From contig NC_019701.1 in the NCBI RefSeq assembly GCF_000317065.1, positions 1,550,001 through 1,614,000 on the forward strand: DNA of 64,000 nt. The letters are read 5' to 3'. The notes under the pieces were generated by a model. It searched no databases. It was given only the letters and a program-made list of their open reading frames with translations, and had not been told where the DNA came from. Below are positions 63,260-64,000 of this stretch, one piece after another (the first letter of the stretch is position 1; each line of letters begins with the position of its first letter). The position numbers were made by a program, and so were the translations under genes. Source of the DNA: Pseudanabaena sp. PCC 7367 (GTDB lineage Bacteria > Cyanobacteriota > Cyanobacteriia > Pseudanabaenales > Pseudanabaenaceae).

Positions 63260-64000
63260 TCAGCGATCGCCTGCCCCTAAATCTTCTGTCTCGCCTTCTT
63301 CCATTGCCTGATTCATCCGATCGACCTCGGTCATAATTGCTTCTGGGTCGATCTTGCTCGATTGTTTGAAGTAATTGATTTTTAGTTCTTCCAGCAAATC
63401 TGATAACAAGTTTTGTAGCTCTTTCTGGGTGGCCACATCCTGTAATTCAGTTCTTAAAACCTGCTTAACCTGCTCAGTGAGCCGATCGAGCAATTCGCGC
63501 CCCTCTTCATCGGCATAGGAAAGCGCCATCACATCGCCGATCGATTGACTCAGGTAATCGGCCAGTTGATCGGTGGCTCCCTGGGGCAGCATTCCGATCA
63601 GAGGTAAGTTTTTTAACCCCTCATAAAACTCAAACTGCTTGAAGGATTCTTCCAGGCTGTGGCGCAAAAAAGACTTTAATTCTGGTTGAATCTGCGGCAC
63701 CACCTTGTAGATTGTTAGTTGCAACAGGCGATCGCTAATCGCTTCGATCTTGTCGATGTTACTAACCTGAATATAGCTGCCATCTTGTAGTAGCATCCTG
63801 GCCACTTCACCCTGATTAACCGAATCCTGCACCTGATCGACTAGGCGCACCAGAAGAAATTGAGAGACGCGATCGGCCAGATAGGCGGCGGGCTCATAGG
63901 TAACCTGTGCCATAATCCGCTCCAGGTTAATCAAGCGCGATTGATGCAACTTGGCCACCACGGGAATGATGCGTAGCCAGCGCCAGATTGGCGTGATCAT
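63260..64000 (-). CDS. Cyanobacterial conserved protein, incomplete at the window edge
   Basis: A frame of 246 residues that reaches the right end of the window; an ATG falls on the last three bases, but the protein probably extends further upstream. The visible part begins with IWRWLRIIPVVAKLHQSRLI, then YEPAAYLADRVSQFLLVRLV, a helical region with LKNLPLIGMLPQGATDQLAD, and an acidic C-terminus (MEEGETEDLGAGD). It is helix-rich with no catalytic motif or membrane segment. I recall similar longer cyanobacterial proteins of unknown function. It is preceded by 138 bp of spacer downstream. Confidence 0.75.
   Translation of the reverse strand: MITPIWRWLRIIPVVAKLHQSRLINLERIMAQVTYEPAAYLADRVSQFLLVRLVDQVQDSVNQGEVARMLLQDGSYIQVSNIDKIEAISDRLLQLTIYKVVPQIQPELKSFLRHSLEESFKQFEFYEGLKNLPLIGMLPQGATDQLADYLSQSIGDVMALSYADEEGRELLDRLTEQVKQVLRTELQDVATQKELQNLLSDLLEELKINYFKQSSKIDPEAIMTEVDRMNQAMEEGETEDLGAGDR

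Overview
The window is chromosomal DNA from a cyanobacterium. The evidence is chlorophyll synthase (chlG), Mg-protoporphyrin IX methyltransferase (chlM), the NDH-1 subunit gene ndhL, a CRR7-type NDH assembly protein, an ictB homologue, a cyanobacteriochrome-type histidine kinase, and GCGATCGC (HIP1) octamers scattered through genes and spacers. Codon use, the long non-coding gaps and the PilJ/PilL-like taxis pair fit a filamentous, Pseudanabaena-like genome, but the sequence alone does not fix the genus. I see no rRNA, tRNA, CRISPR array, transposase or prophage, so this looks like ordinary chromosome with a few accessory genes.

Layout. 0.3-5 kb: chlG, a DUF2062 membrane protein, a DUF1428 protein, a DMT-family exporter and a small membrane protein, all on +. 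5-8.2 kb (minus): ndhL, a DUF3007 membrane protein and a type IIG R-M-like protein that stops before the methyltransferase catalytic motif; the last two overlap by 4 bp. 8.6-14.7 kb: glycosyltransferase, zinc-ribbon protein, DUF6464-like protein, a two-RCK channel-like protein, pdhB and a PHP phosphoesterase. 15-24.3 kb: GHL10 glycosidase-like protein, FkbM methyltransferase, GT41 (SPINDLY-type) transferase, DUF255 thioredoxin-fold protein, ictB and an unlisted 50-residue membrane peptide gene just upstream of ictB. 24.5-27.6 kb (+): an ECF sigma factor (SigG type), its membrane anti-sigma factor and an HhoA/HtrA protease, a plausible envelope-stress set.

28.4-38 kb is the most unusual part. 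It holds a 1778-residue two-partner-secretion adhesin with a Pro/Thr linker and a C-terminal CHAT caspase-like protease domain. Convergent to it is a histidine kinase whose two GAF domains both look like bilin-binding cyanobacteriochromes, one of them DXCF type. An orphan pseudaminic-acid synthase with heptamer repeats at its 3' side and an internally duplicated small protein follow. 38.8-53 kb: an Mla-type lipid-transport ATPase/MCE pair, a WD40 protein, and a chemoreceptor plus a 2149-residue CheA-REC hybrid with a very long acidic linker.

53.5-64 kb: L,D-transpeptidase, several small hypothetical proteins (DUF4342, DUF1400-only, NTF2-like), a GNAT enzyme with embedded membrane helices, a GlcD-type FAD oxidase, chlM with a transglutaminase-like gene 18 nt downstream, the CRR7 gene, scpB, a secreted Cys-containing protein and a gene running off the right edge. 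Many start codons are GTG or TTG; starts were chosen from Shine-Dalgarno spacing where one is visible.
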